Source of the DNA: an uncultured Prevotellaceae bacterium
GTDB taxonomy: Bacteria; Bacteroidota; Bacteroidia; Bacteroidales; Bacteroidaceae
Length of the DNA stretch: 64,000 nt
Reading direction: 5' to 3'
NCBI GenBank assembly: GCA_902778535.1
Contig: CACYYG010000006.1
Location: forward strand, 1-64,000
Part shown: in pieces, positions 26,371-34,682 of the stretch
Position numbering within the stretch: the first letter of the stretch is position 1
Layout: every line of letters begins with the position of its first letter
Notes under the pieces: generated by a model
Database searches by the model: none
What the model saw: the letters and a program-made list of their open reading frames with translations, nothing else
What the model was told of the DNA's origin: nothing
Position numbers and translations under genes: made by a program

Positions 26371-26736
26371 TTATTTGGCAGCAGTGGCCTCGTCCATCAT
26401 CCGGTCGGCTGTGTTCGTGACTGTCAGGTCGAATAACTGAACGTACTTGTCGTACTGCCTTGAGCTCAGAATCTTCTTCATCGTCTTTTTGTGGCGAGCC
26501 TGAATCTTCTGCCACGCTTCAGCCCTTTTTGAAGCATCCTTCAGTTGGTAAAAAGCCTCCATTGAACTGCTGAACTGCGCCATTGCTGTCTTAACGGGCT
26601 CAATCTGATTAACCCTCAGCTCGAGACAGCTGCTCATTCGATCGAAAGAAAGCTTGCCGTTGCTGTCATTACTCTGTGCATTAGCACTCATTGTCATCAC
26701 GAACATTGCCACGAGGGCGAACATCATCTTTTTCAT
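26371..26736 (-). CDS. Small secreted alpha-helical protein, probable LytTR target
   Basis: 121 residues. A signal peptide (MKKMMFALVAMFVMTMSANAQ) is followed by an all-helical, charged mature part (VNQIEPVKTAMAQFSSSMEAF, KRAEAWQKIQARHKKTMKKIL). No family is recognised; the pattern is loosely like periplasmic Spy/CpxP-type helical proteins. It lies directly upstream of the LytTR operon on the same strand, separated by a terminator, and has a 5' leader of about 65 nt. The paired 11-bp repeats in its promoter suggest activation by the adjacent regulator. Confidence 0.75.
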   Translation of the reverse strand: MKKMMFALVAMFVMTMSANAQSNDSNGKLSFDRMSSCLELRVNQIEPVKTAMAQFSSSMEAFYQLKDASKRAEAWQKIQARHKKTMKKILSSRQYDKYVQLFDLTVTNTADRMMDEATAAK

Positions 26737-26803
26737 ACTCTGTAAGTTTTTAAAAATTAATAATATGTTTCTGTTTTCATTCTTCTTTTGTCTTTTGACA
26801 CTG

Positions 26804-26811
26804 CAAAGGTA
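26804..26811 (-). promoter_or_regulatory. -7 box (TACCTTTG) of the small secreted protein gene
   Basis: Exact TAnnTTTG on the minus strand, 67 bp before the ATG at 26736. Confidence 0.7.
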
Positions 26812-26839
26812 TGAAGAACTGTGCCTGCTGCCAAATCGC

Positions 26840-26872
26840 TTTCGACGTTTGCCCCCACGTGTTTCGACGTTT
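26840..26872 (-). promoter_or_regulatory. Paired direct repeats, candidate LytTR binding site
   Basis: Two exact copies of AAACGTCGAAA (minus strand; 26840-26850 and 26862-26872), start-to-start distance 22 bp, that is, two helical turns. They begin 28 bp upstream of the -7 box. This geometry matches LytTR-type regulators such as AgrA and ComE. The rest of 26737-27122 holds no gene; its right part carries the serpin upstream sequence. Confidence 0.6.
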
Positions 26873-27122
26873 CGTCCAGGCGAAGTGAGGCGGCCAGAAA
26901 CACTTTGTTTGCAGCACAGATAATGTGCTGAAGGGCAAGAATAGTTTTCTACCTGAACGGTTGACTCGTCGTGTCGGCGAGCCTGTTTTTTTTATGAACG
27001 ACTGAAAATTTTCAACCGTACAGGTCGATCGATTTTTTAACACTTTCCCGTGCAAGATTACAGCCTTTTTCCGTTATAGTGATAAAGACTTACAGGTAAT
27101 CAAAGCTAATAACAACTGAAAC

Positions 27123-28397
27123 ATGAAAAAGTATTTATTCTTTTTGGCAGCCGTCGTGCTGAGCAGTGCCGTGCTGTCGTGCTCATCGGATGATGAGGAG
27201 GTGGAGAACTCAGACGAGACCAAGCGAGTGGTGAACATGATGTCGAACGCCGAGCCCGTGATGCTGACGGCAGCGCAGAAGCAGTTTGCCGCCGACAACA
27301 ACACTTTCACGCTGAAATTCCTGAAAACGGTGAACGAGGCCGACCAGAGCGGCAAGAGCTTCATCTACTCGCCGCTGAGCATCACCTACGTGCTGGGCAT
27401 GGTGAACGATGCCGCCGAAGGACTCACGGAAAAGGAACTGGAAGAGACGCTGGGCTTCCACGAGGGTGGCATCCAGGCCGTAAACGAATACTGCAAAACA
27501 CTGATTGAGGGTCTGCCGAAGGTGGACAACACGGTGACGCTGAACATGGCCAACGCTATCTTCGTAAACAAGGATACGGCTACGCTGAAGACACAGTATG
27601 AGCAGGACATGCAGACGTATTACGATGCCAAGGCCGAAGCCCTCAGCTTTAAGGCGGCCAATACGCTCGGCCACATCAACGGCTGGTGCAATGAGAAGAC
27701 CAAAGGCATGATTCCTACCATCCTCGACACAGTTAACCCGTATGCGGTGGCATATCTGCTCAATGCCATCTACTTCAACGCCAACTGGGCCTCGAAGTTT
27801 GATGAAAAGAATACCAGGAAGGAGACGTTCACCACAGAAAACGGCAGCACACAAGTGCCTCTGATGCATCAGAATGTGCTCATCAACTACTTTAAGAACG
27901 ACACCTTCGCTGCCATTGAAATGCCCTACGGAAACGGCTTCTGGAAAATGACGGTGATGCTGCCTGAGGAGGGCAGGACGACTGATGATGTCATCAGCGA
28001 GCTGGCGCAAAGAGGACTGACAAAGGCCTATAGCACCTGTGAGGTAGACCTGAAGCTGCCCCGTTTCGAGACCATGTCGGACACTGACGACAAACTGATA
28101 GGACTATTGAAGAAGATGGGCATCCGTCAGGCTTTTGATAGTCAGTATGCCCAGATTCCGAACATGTGTGAACAAGGCAACGTCTATATCTCCATGATGC
28201 GGCAGAAGGCAGCCATCAAGGTGAACGAGGAGGGGTCGGAAGCCGCCGCCGTTACCATAGCAGGCGTGGATTTTACTACAGCCGTCCCTGTAGAGATCCC
28301 GAAGGCCAGCTTCCACGCCAACCGTCCCTTTGTCTATCTGATTACAGAAGCCTCCTCGGGCGTCATTCTTTTCGTGGGTAAGTTCACAGGAGCCTAA
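27123..28397 (+). CDS. Serpin, lipoprotein-anchored serine protease inhibitor
   Basis: 424 residues. A lipoprotein signal peptide (lipobox VLSC, Cys at about residue 20) is followed by an acidic spacer and a complete serpin fold: KSFIYSPLSITYVLGMV, NAIYFNANWASKF, and the C-terminal FHANRPFVYLITE. The reactive-loop hinge EEGSEAAAVTIAG has small residues as in inhibitory serpins. It is likely displayed on the cell surface or in the periplasm to inhibit host or microbial proteases. The stop codon overlaps the stop of the convergent tolC gene (28394-28397). A dead partial copy lies at 24388-24534. Confidence 0.93.
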   Translation: MKKYLFFLAAVVLSSAVLSCSSDDEEVENSDETKRVVNMMSNAEPVMLTAAQKQFAADNNTFTLKFLKTVNEADQSGKSFIYSPLSITYVLGMVNDAAEGLTEKELEETLGFHEGGIQAVNEYCKTLIEGLPKVDNTVTLNMANAIFVNKDTATLKTQYEQDMQTYYDAKAEALSFKAANTLGHINGWCNEKTKGMIPTILDTVNPYAVAYLLNAIYFNANWASKFDEKNTRKETFTTENGSTQVPLMHQNVLINYFKNDTFAAIEMPYGNGFWKMTVMLPEEGRTTDDVISELAQRGLTKAYSTCEVDLKLPRFETMSDTDDKLIGLLKKMGIRQAFDSQYAQIPNMCEQGNVYISMMRQKAAIKVNEEGSEAAAVTIAGVDFTTAVPVEIPKASFHANRPFVYLITEASSGVILFVGKFTGA

Positions 28398-29782
28398 AGG
28401 CCGGTGGCGACGAGCTGGAGGGGCTCGCCGCGATAGAACTGGAGGAGGGCCTGCTGGTAGAGGTACTCGTAGCGGGCTTGGGTAAGGTCGCTCTCGGTCT
28501 TGAGGTAGTTGTTCTTCGCCTCGTTGAACTCGGTGATGGTGGCCTTGCCGGCCTCATACTTCGCCTGGACGAGGCGGAAGGCATCGGCACTGGCCTGGCG
28601 GGCCTGGGCGCTGCTGCGCAGTTTCTCGTTGGCGGCTATGGCGTTGTACCAGGCCTGCTGAATCTCTTTGTAGAGCGTCTTCTTCGTGTTGTCGAGGGCG
28701 AGGAGCTGGTTCTCACGGTCAATCTTCGCCGAGCGGATGCTGTTGCGCGTCTGGAAGCGGTTGAAGATGGGAATATTGAGGTTGAAGCCCAGATACTGCG
28801 AGAAATTGTTCTTCAGCTGAGTGCCGAAGCCATCGGCCTTGAAACCGCTCGTGGTGTAGTAGTTGGTGCCGAGTCCTGCGCTGAAGCTGAGCGTGGGCAT
28901 ATAGCCGGCACGGGCGATGTCGATGCTGCGGTCGGCAGCGCTGACACGCAGGGTGGCTGCCTGAATCTCGGGCTTTGAGGCGAGGGCATCGGCATAGATT
29001 TCGTCAGGGATTCCTAAGGATTTTGAATTGTCAGGCATTTCAAGAATTTCTGGTCGGACGATACTAAACCCTTCCGGACTTTCAAACTCAAGGAGCTGGG
29101 TGAGGGCGAGGTAGGCGAGGCGGAGGTTGCCTACTGCCTGGGTAGCGGTAAGGCGGCTCTGGGCGAGGGTGGCACGCTGCTGCGAGAGCTCTGCCTCGCT
29201 GGCACGACCTGCGTCGAGGAGGGCTTGCAGGCGGGCCACCTGTGCGCTGTCGATGGCAATCTGGCGCTGGGCCACATCGGCAATCTCCATGTCATAGAGA
29301 ATCTGTACGTATGCCTGTGCCACCTGCACGCAGATGTCGTTCTTCGCTTTCTCCAGTTCGGCGGTGGCAGCCTCGAGGTTCAGTTGGTTGAGCTTGATCT
29401 GGTTGGGAATCTGAAAGCCGGTGAAGAGGGGAACGCTGGTGCCGACGGAGAAGTTGGTGGAGCTGGTGTTCGTGTTCGAATAAGTATTGTCGGCAGTCAG
29501 ACCTCGGCCGAAGGAGAAGTTCTCGCCGACGGAAGCACTGAGGTCAGGCAGGCGGCTAGACTTGGCAGTCTGCAGCTGCAGAGCCTGCTGGTCGCGCTGG
29601 TTCGCCTGCTGGCGGATGGCGATGTTGTGCTCTACGGCGTAGTCGCAGCACTGGCGGAGGGTCCAGGGCGACTGTGGCCCACCCCCTTCCCCTCCCGATG
29701 GGGAGGGGTGATTAGATACCTGTGCCATTGAGATTGTCGCAATGGCAAGTGCAATAGATGCTATAATGAGTTTCTTTTTCAT
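28394..29782 (-). CDS. TolC-family outer membrane efflux protein
   Basis: 462 residues. A signal peptide (about 1-20, ISMAQ) is followed by OEP repeats (WTLRQCCDYAVEHNIAIRQ; SVGENFSFGRG; the second-half equivalent SAGLGTNYYT) and long coiled-coil helices. It forms the outer-membrane tunnel of the exporter encoded upstream. Residues about 23-37, right after the signal peptide, are Pro/Gly-rich (HPSPSGGEGGGP) and encoded by a GC-rich REP-like palindrome (29677-29709), apparently an insertion into the frame. Last gene of the five-gene exporter operon. Confidence 0.92.
   Translation of the reverse strand: MKKKLIIASIALAIATISMAQVSNHPSPSGGEGGGPQSPWTLRQCCDYAVEHNIAIRQQANQRDQQALQLQTAKSSRLPDLSASVGENFSFGRGLTADNTYSNTNTSSTNFSVGTSVPLFTGFQIPNQIKLNQLNLEAATAELEKAKNDICVQVAQAYVQILYDMEIADVAQRQIAIDSAQVARLQALLDAGRASEAELSQQRATLAQSRLTATQAVGNLRLAYLALTQLLEFESPEGFSIVRPEILEMPDNSKSLGIPDEIYADALASKPEIQAATLRVSAADRSIDIARAGYMPTLSFSAGLGTNYYTTSGFKADGFGTQLKNNFSQYLGFNLNIPIFNRFQTRNSIRSAKIDRENQLLALDNTKKTLYKEIQQAWYNAIAANEKLRSSAQARQASADAFRLVQAKYEAGKATITEFNEAKNNYLKTESDLTQARYEYLYQQALLQFYRGEPLQLVATGL
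29677..29709 (-). repeat. REP-like GC palindrome inside the tolC frame
   Basis: CCACCCCCTTCCCCTCCCGA followed by tggggaggggtg: an inverted repeat CCCCTCC-cgat-GGGGAGGGG with a CCACCCCC tail. It is the same element type as 29810-29842 in the opposite orientation. Confidence 0.8.
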
Positions 29783-29809
29783 CTTTCCTAATGATAAAAC
29801 TAATTGAAC

Positions 29810-29842
29810 TCCCCTCCTTTCGGGAGGGGTTGGGGGTAGGCT
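29810..29842 (+). repeat. REP-like GC palindrome between the adaptor and tolC genes
   Basis: CTCCCCTCC-tttc-GGGAGGGG followed by TTGGGGGTAGGCTTTT. Such elements are common between genes in Bacteroidota; from memory, no database was checked. Confidence 0.8.
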
Positions 29843-29843
29843 T

Positions 29844-30977
29844 TTATTCTTCGTCGGTGATGATTTGCGGGCCGCGCACCTTCTCGTTGAGGGTGATGCC
29901 GCTCTTGATCTCGATGTTCACGCCGTCGCTGAGTCCGGTGACGACGGAACGGCGCTCATACTGCTGCTCGCCAGGCTTCTCGGCCTTGCCTTTCAGTACG
30001 TAGACGAAGGTGCTGTCGCCCTCAAACTCGATGGCGCTCTCGGGGACGGCGAGAACCTGGCCAGTCTCGGCAAGGACGATCTCGGCATTGGCACTGTAGC
30101 CGGCACGCAGGGTAACGGCTCCGTCTGGAGCCTGTGCCCGGCTTAAAACCACGGCAGCCTTGATCTCGAACTGGTTGGCACCGTTGGCCTCGGTGGCCTT
30201 GGGTGAGATATATTCGAGGGTGGCGTCAAAGGTAAGGTCCTGTAGGGCGCCGATGGTAATCTTCATGGGCACGCCGATGGCGAGCTGGCCCACTTCGGTC
30301 TCGTCGATGTTGCCGCGGAAAATAAGGTCGTTCATGTTGGCGACAGTGGCGATGGTGGTGCCGTCGTTGAAGGTGTTGGAATTGATGACGCTGTTGCCCA
30401 CCTTCACGGGGATGTCGAGGATGACGCCGCTGATGGTGCTCCTGATGAGCGTGCTGGAGGCAGAGGCGTTGGAGCGTGACACACCCTCGCGCACCACCTG
30501 CAGGGCATCGACGGCGGCAGCTTTCTCCTCCTGTGCCTGACGCAGCTGCTGACGGGCTTTCTCAAACTCCTCGTCGCTCACTAACTGTTGGTTGTGCAGG
30601 CTCTGGGTACGGGCAAAGTCGGTCTCCACCTGCTTGAGGTTGATGTCGGCCAGGCGCACACGACTCTCGGCAGAGCTGAGCGAACCCATATCAGGAATGA
30701 CCTTCACCTTCGCGATGACCTCGCCCTGCTGCACGTACTGGCCAGGCTCTTTCAGCAATTCGCTGATGATGCCGGAGATTTGTGGCTTGACATTCACCTC
30801 GTTGCGAGGCTCAATCTTGCCCGTGATGATGGTGGTTTTACGGATGTCTTGCTCGGCAGGGGTCAGCTCTTCGTAGACGACGGGCTTGGGCTGGCTCTTC
30901 TGCCAGAGGAACACGAAGGTTCCGATGAAAATCAATGCGATGATCGCAGCGATAATCAGTTTGATGTAACGTTTCAT
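29844..30977 (-). CDS. Periplasmic adaptor (HlyD/MacA-like) of a tripartite exporter
   Basis: 377 residues. An N-terminal membrane anchor (about 6-24, IKLIIAAIIALIFIGTFVFLW), a split lipoyl domain (ITGKIEPRNEVNVKPQISGII; VQQGEVIAKVKV), a helical hairpin (about 105-165) and beta-barrel/membrane-proximal domains. It links the inner-membrane permeases to the TolC channel. It lies between the permease genes and tolC in one minus-strand series. Confidence 0.93.
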   Translation of the reverse strand: MKRYIKLIIAAIIALIFIGTFVFLWQKSQPKPVVYEELTPAEQDIRKTTIITGKIEPRNEVNVKPQISGIISELLKEPGQYVQQGEVIAKVKVIPDMGSLSSAESRVRLADINLKQVETDFARTQSLHNQQLVSDEEFEKARQQLRQAQEEKAAAVDALQVVREGVSRSNASASSTLIRSTISGVILDIPVKVGNSVINSNTFNDGTTIATVANMNDLIFRGNIDETEVGQLAIGVPMKITIGALQDLTFDATLEYISPKATEANGANQFEIKAAVVLSRAQAPDGAVTLRAGYSANAEIVLAETGQVLAVPESAIEFEGDSTFVYVLKGKAEKPGEQQYERRSVVTGLSDGVNIEIKSGITLNEKVRGPQIITDEE

Positions 30978-31014
30978 ATTTTATTCTTTAGTCTTTTATT
31001 TTTCTATTTTTTCT

Positions 31015-32262
31015 TTATTCGTCGCGCATGGCGTCGACAGGTTTTATCGACATGGCGCGAGCGGCAGGAGCCAGTCCGGCAAGGACACCCATGAGACTGA
31101 TGACCACTGCGGCGAGGATGGCCGTCCAGAAGCCAACCTGGAAGTGGGCGGCGACGATGCCGTCCTCGGTATTTCCCATCTCCAGCATCTGCAGGATGAA
31201 GACGGCGAAGAGGATGCCGCTCATGCCAGCCACGAGGGTGAGGACGATGCTCTCGCTGATGATCTGCGAGAGGATGTTACGCGGCGTGGCGCCGATGGCT
31301 CTTCTGATGCCAATCTCGGTGGTACGCTCGCGAACCGTCACCATCATAATGTTCGACACGCCGATGGCGCCGGCCAGCAAGGTACCCAGGCCTACGAGCC
31401 AGATGAGGAAGTTGACGCCGTTAAAGAGGTTGTCGAGCATCTGGAAGAGCACCTCGGTGTTGAATACCATCACGCCCTGCTCGTCAGTGGGGTCGACGCT
31501 GTGGGCGCGGGCGACGGTCTCGCGGATGCGTGGGGCGAGCGACGACATGACGACGCCCTTACGGCCCGTGCAGGCAATCATGTGGATGTTCTGCCCCATG
31601 TTGTAGGTCTGCTGCATGTGCGTGATGGGCAGGAGCATCGTCGTGCCGTTATCGCCGCCGAAAGACATGCCCTGCGACGTGTTGTAGTCGACGCCGACAA
31701 TTTGGTAATATACGCTGTCGACGCGGATAAAACTGCCACAGGGATCGCCTCCACCGGGGAAGAGCTCCTTGTAAGTCTTTTTCTGGATGACGCACACCTT
31801 GCGGCGCTGGCTCACGTCCATGTCGTTAAGGAATCGGCCATAGCGCATCTTCGGTTCGATAACACGCTGATAGTCAGCCTGCACACCATTGATATCGATG
31901 GTAGACTTGCGGTCGCCGAAATAAGCGGTGCCGCCATTGCTGAAGAGCACAGGACTGACCACGTCAAGCTCAGGAACGCTCTGCTTCAGTCGAGTAACGT
32001 CGTTGTAGTCCATCTGCCACGGGCGACCTTTACGGAAACCCTTGTATGCTTTGGTCGTAGGCTGAGCCCACACCATCGCAGAGTTCGTCGCAAAACCCTC
32101 GAAGTTCTTATTCAGCATCTCCTTCAGGCCGTTGCCGCCGCCAATGAGCGCGACGAGCATGAAGACGCCCCAGAAGATGCCGAAGCCCGTGAGAAAACTC
32201 CTTGACTTGTTGCGGGTCAGGGTGTCGAGGATTTCGCGGTAACTGTCTAAATCTATTCTCAT
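31015..32262 (-). CDS. MacB-like ABC transporter permease (second)
   Basis: 415 residues from the ATG at 32262; a longer frame begins with TTG inside the upstream gene. One N-terminal transmembrane helix (FLTGFGIFWGVFMLVALIGGG), a periplasmic MacB_PCD domain (about 40-270) and three C-terminal helices of the FtsX core (ERTTEIGIRRAIGATPRNIL). This topology serves mechanotransmission exporters of macrolides, toxins or lipoproteins. It begins 4 bp after the first permease gene, and the two probably form a heterodimer. Confidence 0.93.
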   Translation of the reverse strand: MRIDLDSYREILDTLTRNKSRSFLTGFGIFWGVFMLVALIGGGNGLKEMLNKNFEGFATNSAMVWAQPTTKAYKGFRKGRPWQMDYNDVTRLKQSVPELDVVSPVLFSNGGTAYFGDRKSTIDINGVQADYQRVIEPKMRYGRFLNDMDVSQRRKVCVIQKKTYKELFPGGGDPCGSFIRVDSVYYQIVGVDYNTSQGMSFGGDNGTTMLLPITHMQQTYNMGQNIHMIACTGRKGVVMSSLAPRIRETVARAHSVDPTDEQGVMVFNTEVLFQMLDNLFNGVNFLIWLVGLGTLLAGAIGVSNIMMVTVRERTTEIGIRRAIGATPRNILSQIISESIVLTLVAGMSGILFAVFILQMLEMGNTEDGIVAAHFQVGFWTAILAAVVISLMGVLAGLAPAARAMSIKPVDAMRDE

Positions 32263-32266
32263 GGTT

Positions 32267-33553
32267 CTAATCTGCTCTAAGTGCTTCAATGGGACGGATG
32301 CGACTGGCCTTGAAAGCGGGGATGAGACCGGCGATGGTGCCGGCGATGACCATCACGAGTGTGGCCTCGATGCAGACATCGATGCCAACGGTGGGATTGA
32401 GGAACATCGAAGCCTTGAACAGGCCGGCGTCTACTTTCGTATGGCCGATGGTGGCGTCCATCCATTCATTGGCGGCAACGCCTAAGACCATCCCGATGTA
32501 TCCAAAGAAAGTAGTGATGATGACGCTCTCGACAATGATGAGCTTCAGGATGCTCCAGGGTTTCGCGCCGATGGCCTTACGGATGCCGAACTCATGGGTG
32601 CGCTCCTTTACGGTGATAAGCATGATGTTTGACACGCCGACGATACCGCTCAGCAGGGTGAAGAGACCGATAATCCAAAGGGCGGTGCGAATGATGCCGA
32701 TGCCGGTCTCCATCTCCAGGCTCTGCGTGTAGCGGTTCCAGAGCCATACGGCGTTCTCGTCGTCGGGATGCGCCTGATGGGCAGTGTTCAGACGGGTGCG
32801 GTAGTCTTTCTCAAAGGCTTCGTTGGCAGCCTCCGTCGGCAGTCCGTGGAAGGTGAACTCGATGCGGCCGGCATCGTCGGTGTTGGCACCGTAGATGCTC
32901 TTGATGGCCGTGTAGCTTGAGAAGGCATTGGCGCGTCCGTTCTCATTCTCCTTGTAGATGCCCACCACCTGGAAGGCGAAGCTGCCCAGTTTCACGTGCT
33001 GACCGATGAGCCGTGCCAGCTGTGCTGTTTGTTGCGACTCGGTCGCAACCGAAGGAACGGCCAGTAGTTCCTGCGCCTGCTTATTGCTGACGACGAGGAC
33101 TTTGCGCTTCTCGCGGATATCGATGTCGTTGATGAAGCGGCCTTGGAGCATCTCTACCTTGTCAATCTTGTTATGGTTGGGATAGACGCCGCACACCTGC
33201 GTGCTGATATACTGCTGACCCAGCGTGATGGTGCCGGCGGTGCGGTATTGTGCGCCCACCTCGTCCACGTGGTCCGTAAACTCGCTGGCTGTGATGCCGA
33301 TGTCGCTCTCGTGCAGGCGGATGTCGCGTCCTTCCTTCAGACCTTGGTAGGGCATCGACGTCTCGCCGCCGAAGACGACCATCGACGAACTGAGGAATCG
33401 GTTGTTCTGCTCCATGCTGGCGTTGATGAGGCCGTTGCCGGCACCCAGCAAGACGATGAGCATGAAGATGCCCCACGCCACGGCGAAGCCCGTCAGCGTC
33501 GTGCGCAGCTTGTTGCGGCGCGCCGTCTGCCAGATTTCATTCAATAACTCCAT
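32267..33553 (-). CDS. MacB-like ABC transporter permease (first)
   Basis: 428 residues with the same plan: an N-terminal helix (LTGFAVAWGIFMLIVLLGAGNG), a periplasmic MacB_PCD domain and a C-terminal FtsX domain (ERTHEFGIRKAIGAKPWSIL). The start overlaps the 3' end of the ATPase gene by 17 bp, so expression is coupled. Confidence 0.93.
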   Translation of the reverse strand: MELLNEIWQTARRNKLRTTLTGFAVAWGIFMLIVLLGAGNGLINASMEQNNRFLSSSMVVFGGETSMPYQGLKEGRDIRLHESDIGITASEFTDHVDEVGAQYRTAGTITLGQQYISTQVCGVYPNHNKIDKVEMLQGRFINDIDIREKRKVLVVSNKQAQELLAVPSVATESQQTAQLARLIGQHVKLGSFAFQVVGIYKENENGRANAFSSYTAIKSIYGANTDDAGRIEFTFHGLPTEAANEAFEKDYRTRLNTAHQAHPDDENAVWLWNRYTQSLEMETGIGIIRTALWIIGLFTLLSGIVGVSNIMLITVKERTHEFGIRKAIGAKPWSILKLIIVESVIITTFFGYIGMVLGVAANEWMDATIGHTKVDAGLFKASMFLNPTVGIDVCIEATLVMVIAGTIAGLIPAFKASRIRPIEALRAD

Positions 33554-34196
33554 CTTTGATGCGGATGATGCGGTTGGTCTGTTCGGCCACGGTGGGGTCG
33601 TGGGTGACGATGATCTGTGTGATGTGCTCCTGTGCGTTGAGGTCTTTCAGCAGTTGCATCACCTCGATGCTGGTCTTTGAGTCGAGAGCACCGGTAGGCT
33701 CGTCGGCAAGGATGATCTTCGGCTTGGTGATGAGGGCACGGGCGATGGCCACGCGCTGACGCTGTCCGCCGGAAAGCTCGTTGGGATAGTGCGTGGCCCA
33801 GTCTAGTAATCCCAGTTTCTCCAGATATTCTAAAGCTAAGGCATGGCGCTTGCGGCGGCTGACGCCCTGATAGAACAGCGGCAGCTCGACGTTCTCCACG
33901 GCCGTCTTGAAACCGATGAGGTTGAAACTCTGGAAGATGAAGCCAATCATCTTATTCCTGTATTCGGCGGCCTTACGCTCAGAGAGGTTCCAGATGCGCA
34001 CGCCGCTGAGCTCATAGATGCCCTCATCGTAGTTGTCGAGGATGCCGAGAATATTCAGCAGTGTACTCTTGCCTGAGCCCGAGGCGCCCATGATGCTGAC
34101 GAACTCTCCCTCGTCGATGTCAAGGTTGATGCCTTTCAGCACGTGCAGCGGCTGCGCGCCCTGATAGGTCTTGTTGACGTTTTCTAAATGAATCAT
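33537..34196 (-). CDS. MacB/LolD-type ABC ATPase
   Basis: 219 residues from the ATG at 34196 (MIHLENVNKTYQG). Walker A GASGSGKSTLLNILG, the Q-loop, signature LSGGQRQRVAIARAL and Walker B ILADEPTGALDSKT are all present. It powers the two permeases that follow. First gene of the exporter operon; a longer upstream frame is rejected because it crosses the -7 box at 34215-34222. Confidence 0.95.
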   Translation of the reverse strand: MIHLENVNKTYQGAQPLHVLKGINLDIDEGEFVSIMGASGSGKSTLLNILGILDNYDEGIYELSGVRIWNLSERKAAEYRNKMIGFIFQSFNLIGFKTAVENVELPLFYQGVSRRKRHALALEYLEKLGLLDWATHYPNELSGGQRQRVAIARALITKPKIILADEPTGALDSKTSIEVMQLLKDLNAQEHITQIIVTHDPTVAEQTNRIIRIKDGVIE

Positions 34197-34214
34197 ATTG
34201 TGTTGATTTGTCCA

Positions 34215-34222
34215 CAAAATTA
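34215..34222 (-). promoter_or_regulatory. -7 box (TAATTTTG) of the tripartite exporter operon
   Basis: Exact TAnnTTTG on the minus strand, 18 bp before the ATPase ATG. Confidence 0.6.
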
Positions 34223-34241
34223 CTATAAAACCGTTGGACAC

Positions 34242-34317
34242 GGAACAAAAACCTCCAAATATTGCACAAAAATATAATCTATTAGAATTTTGTTACATTT
34301 TTGAAGGTTTTTGTTCC
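34242..34317. repeat. Long inverted repeat between the GntR gene and the exporter promoter
   Basis: 18-nt arms with one mismatch (GGAACAAAAACCTCCAAA / TTTGAAGGTTTTTGTTCC), separated by 40 AT-rich bp. It starts 5 bp after the GntR stop and ends 20 bp upstream of the exporter -7 box. It may be a terminator or a pair of operator half-sites. Confidence 0.7.
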
Positions 34318-34322
34318 TTGTT

Positions 34323-34682
34323 CTATCTGTTCAGATGCTGCCACGTGCCCACGACGTCCTCGATGCCCAGCCCGAGGAGGTTCATCTGCCGGAAGAGCTC
34401 GGGCAACTTTTGCTCTATGAAGACTTTGCGTCGCTGTTTCAGTATCTGCTCACGTGCACCGGGCGTGACATAATAGCCCAGTCCGCGCTTATTATAGATA
34501 ATGTTCTCGCGCGCGAGCTGCTCGTAGGCCTTGACGGCCGTGTTTGTGTTCACCTCCAGCATCACGGCATATTCTCGCACCGACGGGATGCGGTCGTCGT
34601 CCTGGTAGGTCTCGGCCAGGATCTCGTCGCACAGGCGGTCAGCCATCTGCTGGAAGATGGGTTTGTCATTCGAGAACATCAT
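34323..34682 (-). CDS. GntR-family (YtrA-type) transcriptional regulator
   Basis: About 119 residues. A winged helix (DKPIFQQMADRLCDEIL, RIPSVREYAVMLEVNTNTAVKAYEQL) with a short C-terminal helical tail is typical of YtrA regulators, which usually control an adjacent ABC transporter. The start is taken at 34682, overlapping the permease stop; ATGs at 34694 and 34679 are also in frame. A 24-bp imperfect palindrome at the start of the operon (36297-36320) is the likely operator. Confidence 0.9.
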   Translation of the reverse strand: MMFSNDKPIFQQMADRLCDEILAETYQDDDRIPSVREYAVMLEVNTNTAVKAYEQLARENIIYNKRGLGYYVTPGAREQILKQRRKVFIEQKLPELFRQMNLLGLGIEDVVGTWQHLNR

